Below, in pieces: positions 61,630 to 64,000 of a stretch of DNA of 64,000 nt (position 1 is the first letter of the stretch; each line of letters begins with the position of its first letter). Source of the DNA: Isoetes taiwanensis (Eukaryota > Streptophyta > Lycopodiopsida > Isoetales > Isoetaceae); assembly GCA_021234155.1 (NCBI GenBank), contig JAJEKV010000065.1:4521594-4585593 (forward strand), read 5' to 3'. The notes below the pieces were generated by a model. It searched no databases. It was not told the origin of the DNA and saw only the letters and a list, made by a program, of their open reading frames with translations. A program made the position numbers and the translations under genes.

Positions 61630-62740
61630 TGGGGAATCTTCATAGAATATTTGAGAATCTAGGGGAATCTTGATAGGATCTCAGAGAATCTAGAAGAATC
61701 CACATAGGATCTTGGAGAATCATGTGAATCTTGAGAGAATCTTTGGGATCTATGGGAATCCTGATGGAAACTTTGAGAATCTAGGGGAATTTTGATGGAA
61801 TCTTGGAGTGTCTAAGGGAATCTTCATAGGATCTTAGAGAATCTACGAGAATATACATAGAATCTTGGAGAATCTATGGGAATCTTGAGAGAATCTAGAG
61901 GAAACTTGGAGAATCTAAGGGAATCTTTATAGAATCTAAGGAAATTTCAGAGAATCTACATAAAGTATTGGGGAATTTAGAAGAACCTTTTATAATCTAA
62001 GGGAATCTTGATGGAAGTAGGGAAATCTTTGCAGAATTTTAAGAATTTAAGAGAATCTTTCACATTGTATGTGCTTTGCAGGGTATTTTCACACAATTTT
62101 TGTCACAGATGAATCTTCTTAGAACCTTGGAATCTTAACAAAATCTATGGTACTTTAAGAGAATCTAGGCGAATCTTCCTGGAATCTTTGAGAGTCTAGA
62201 GGAATCTCAAGAAAATCTTGGAGTCTATGGGAATCATAAGAGAATTTTTGCGAATCTAGAGGAATCCAAGGGAATCTTCATAAAAACTTTGGGAATCTAG
62301 GGGAATCTTGATGGAATCTTGGAGAATCTAGGGAAATGTTAGAGAATCTAAGAGAAGCTACATAGAATCTTGGGGAATCTTGGGAGAATTTTTGAGAGTC
62401 TACAGAAATCTAAGAGAATCTTCTTAAAATCTTTGAGAATCTTGGGGAAACTTGAAGAATCTAAAGGAACCTTTATAGAATCTAAGGGCATGTAGGAGAA
62501 TATACATAGAATCTTGGAGAATCTAGAGGAATCTTGGGATAATCTTTCATAATCTAGACGAACCTTAATGGAATCCTAGAGAATCTTGAGGAATTTTCAT
62601 ATAATCTAAGGGAATCTAGAGGAATATACATGGAATTTTGAGAAATGTAGAGGAATCTTGGGATAATCTTTGAAAATTCAAGGGAATCTCTATAGAATCT
62701 TAAGAATCTAAGAAAGTCTTTCACACTGGGTTATATTTTT
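61630..62740. repeat. AGAATCT-rich degenerate array, right block
   Basis: Same motif family and same strand as 58370-59240. Two copies of a GAATCTTTCACA...TTTTTGTCAC block (about 62050 and 62718) point to segmental duplication within the array. Confidence 0.9.
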
Positions 62741-64000
62741 GTCACCGATTTCTCTAAATGTGTCTTTAGTAGTGATTTGGATGGGGGGTGAATAGGTGAG
62801 GCACCATTTAATGTGTAGACCGAATGTATTTTAATGCCTAGGTGGAATATAATATGTCAGGAATGGCATGTAGTGTTCGTTTGGTTGCCTTGTGGCTAGA
62901 GAGACATGACTATAAATGTAGCTATTATGTGAAAGTGCATGTTTAATGTGGTTTTCATGCCATTTTGTTATATTGTACATCATCTTATTGGAATGTAGTT
63001 ACCAGTGTCTATGTTGTTGCTTCTATAAGAATAATTTGCCACATTATTACGGAAGGAATTTATAGATCTAATTTCATTTTTAAAATTAAGTATGATGGTA
63101 ATGGCAGCATCATCACAAACGTGCAAAATTGAAGGTAGTGATTACATGGAGATATCTATACATGAAATATAGAACGAACATTATAGGGCCTTTTGAAGTA
63201 GTTGTCTGTGTGTGGGATTTCGTTTAACATAGCCTCTAGTATTCAAACCACCACTATATCCATGAATGCATGGTCCGTTGCAACTCTCTCTCTTTTGAAA
63301 TGATTTGTATTTTTTGGATGGTTACACATGTTATGTGTGTGATCTACATTACTGTAAATTACATTGCTCATCTACAACACCTATCTTGTATAATTTATTG
63401 TCAATATAATAGGAATGTAGTTCGGCACATGATGGCTTCCCCTAAATCCAGCAAAGTACTTTGTTTCATTCTGCATCTGTTGTAATAATAATAATCAATG
63501 AAAATATCAAAAGGCTTATAAAAATCGAATGCATTAATATATTGATTTTTGGTCTTCCTCGTTCACCCATATTTCCATATGCTTTGTTAACAAACTGGTA
63601 GACATTGCTATTTCAAGGTAGCGAATGAACATATAAAGCCTCAACAGCTTAATTGAGAATATATTGATGTTTCTAACTTCTTGTAGATAAATGTTCTTGT
63701 AATGACATTATAATGTTGGGCTTCATTCCATATATTTCAGATAAGTGAGAAAATGGCAACTCAAAGAGTTTTTTTGTGTTTGCAGTGGTATAAACTTGGC
63801 GTAAGCAAAAGTCGCGTCTGTCGAGAGCATTTGACAATGAAGTGGCTTAAAGACTTGTGACAGATTACCTGTCGTATACGTTATTATCAGGGACATGGAT
63901 TAAACAGCCACTAACTTGAACTTAAAATAGAATCTAATATTTTTTGTAAAATTCACAATCACATCACCTGATAGCCCATCCTTCTGGACAACAATGTGCT
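62741..64000. other. AT-rich right edge, nothing recognised
   Basis: No domain-bearing frame, RNA gene or clear repeat seen up to the end of the window. Confidence 0.35.

Overview
The window reads as nuclear DNA of a land plant. It holds spliced genes with short GT-AG introns (about 65-350 bp, one near 790 bp), an AT-rich background, a nuclear-type tRNA-Pro(AGG), plant-lineage protein families and a dense mix of plant-type transposable elements. Short introns and AT-rich genes would suit a bryophyte or another compact-gene plant, but the species cannot be named from sequence alone. Nothing prokaryotic or organellar was seen.

Layout. 1-6600: a large imperfect palindrome of about 6.6 kb whose arms carry arrays of a ~19-bp satellite plus inverted copies of one ~1 kb sequence. 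7500-9610: five tandem copies of a ~430-bp unit. 12652-15548: a complete MULE DNA transposon with terminal inverted repeats (TIRs) and 9-bp target duplications, followed by a broken aspartate aminotransferase gene (15.7-16.65 kb). 17.9-18.6 kb: a LINE zinc-knuckle fragment and a miniature LTR element (TRIM). 20.3 and 21.0-22.1 kb: a (CTAT)n tract and a 1.06-kb CGCT-type array. 22.6-24.96 kb: a 5'-truncated LINE on the minus strand. 28.7-31.9 kb: a 14-exon CBS/PB1-domain gene. 33.2-33.6 kb: a two-exon gene for a small secreted protein with two CLE-like motifs. 36.0-37.3 kb: a tandem repeat ending at a tRNA-Pro gene. 37.5-40.35 kb: an intact six-exon O-fucosyltransferase-like gene. 40.6-44.75 kb: a second MULE carrying about 2 kb of non-transposase DNA. 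45.5-49.3 kb: a pogo-like transposase remnant, a MITE and LINE fragments. 49.5-54.8 kb: a long decayed LINE of the same family as the 22.6-kb copy, with younger insertions nested in it. 55.2-56.5 kb: a hAT-like pseudogene. 58.4-62.7 kb: two blocks of an AGAATCT-rich degenerate array separated by 2.4 kb that contains a tRNA-derived SINE.

Only three protein genes look like host genes under constraint: the CBS-PB1 protein, the small secreted peptide and the O-fucosyltransferase. All three are on the plus strand between 28.7 and 40.4 kb, with the tRNA on the minus strand. The rest is mobile-element and satellite DNA, mostly decayed, but the two MULEs and two small retro-insertions keep clean target-site duplications and are the younger layers. 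The observations most worth following are the satellite-armed palindrome, the CLE-like secreted protein, the MULE with cargo and a perfect-armed hairpin, and the local frame disruptions inside an otherwise conserved CBS gene.
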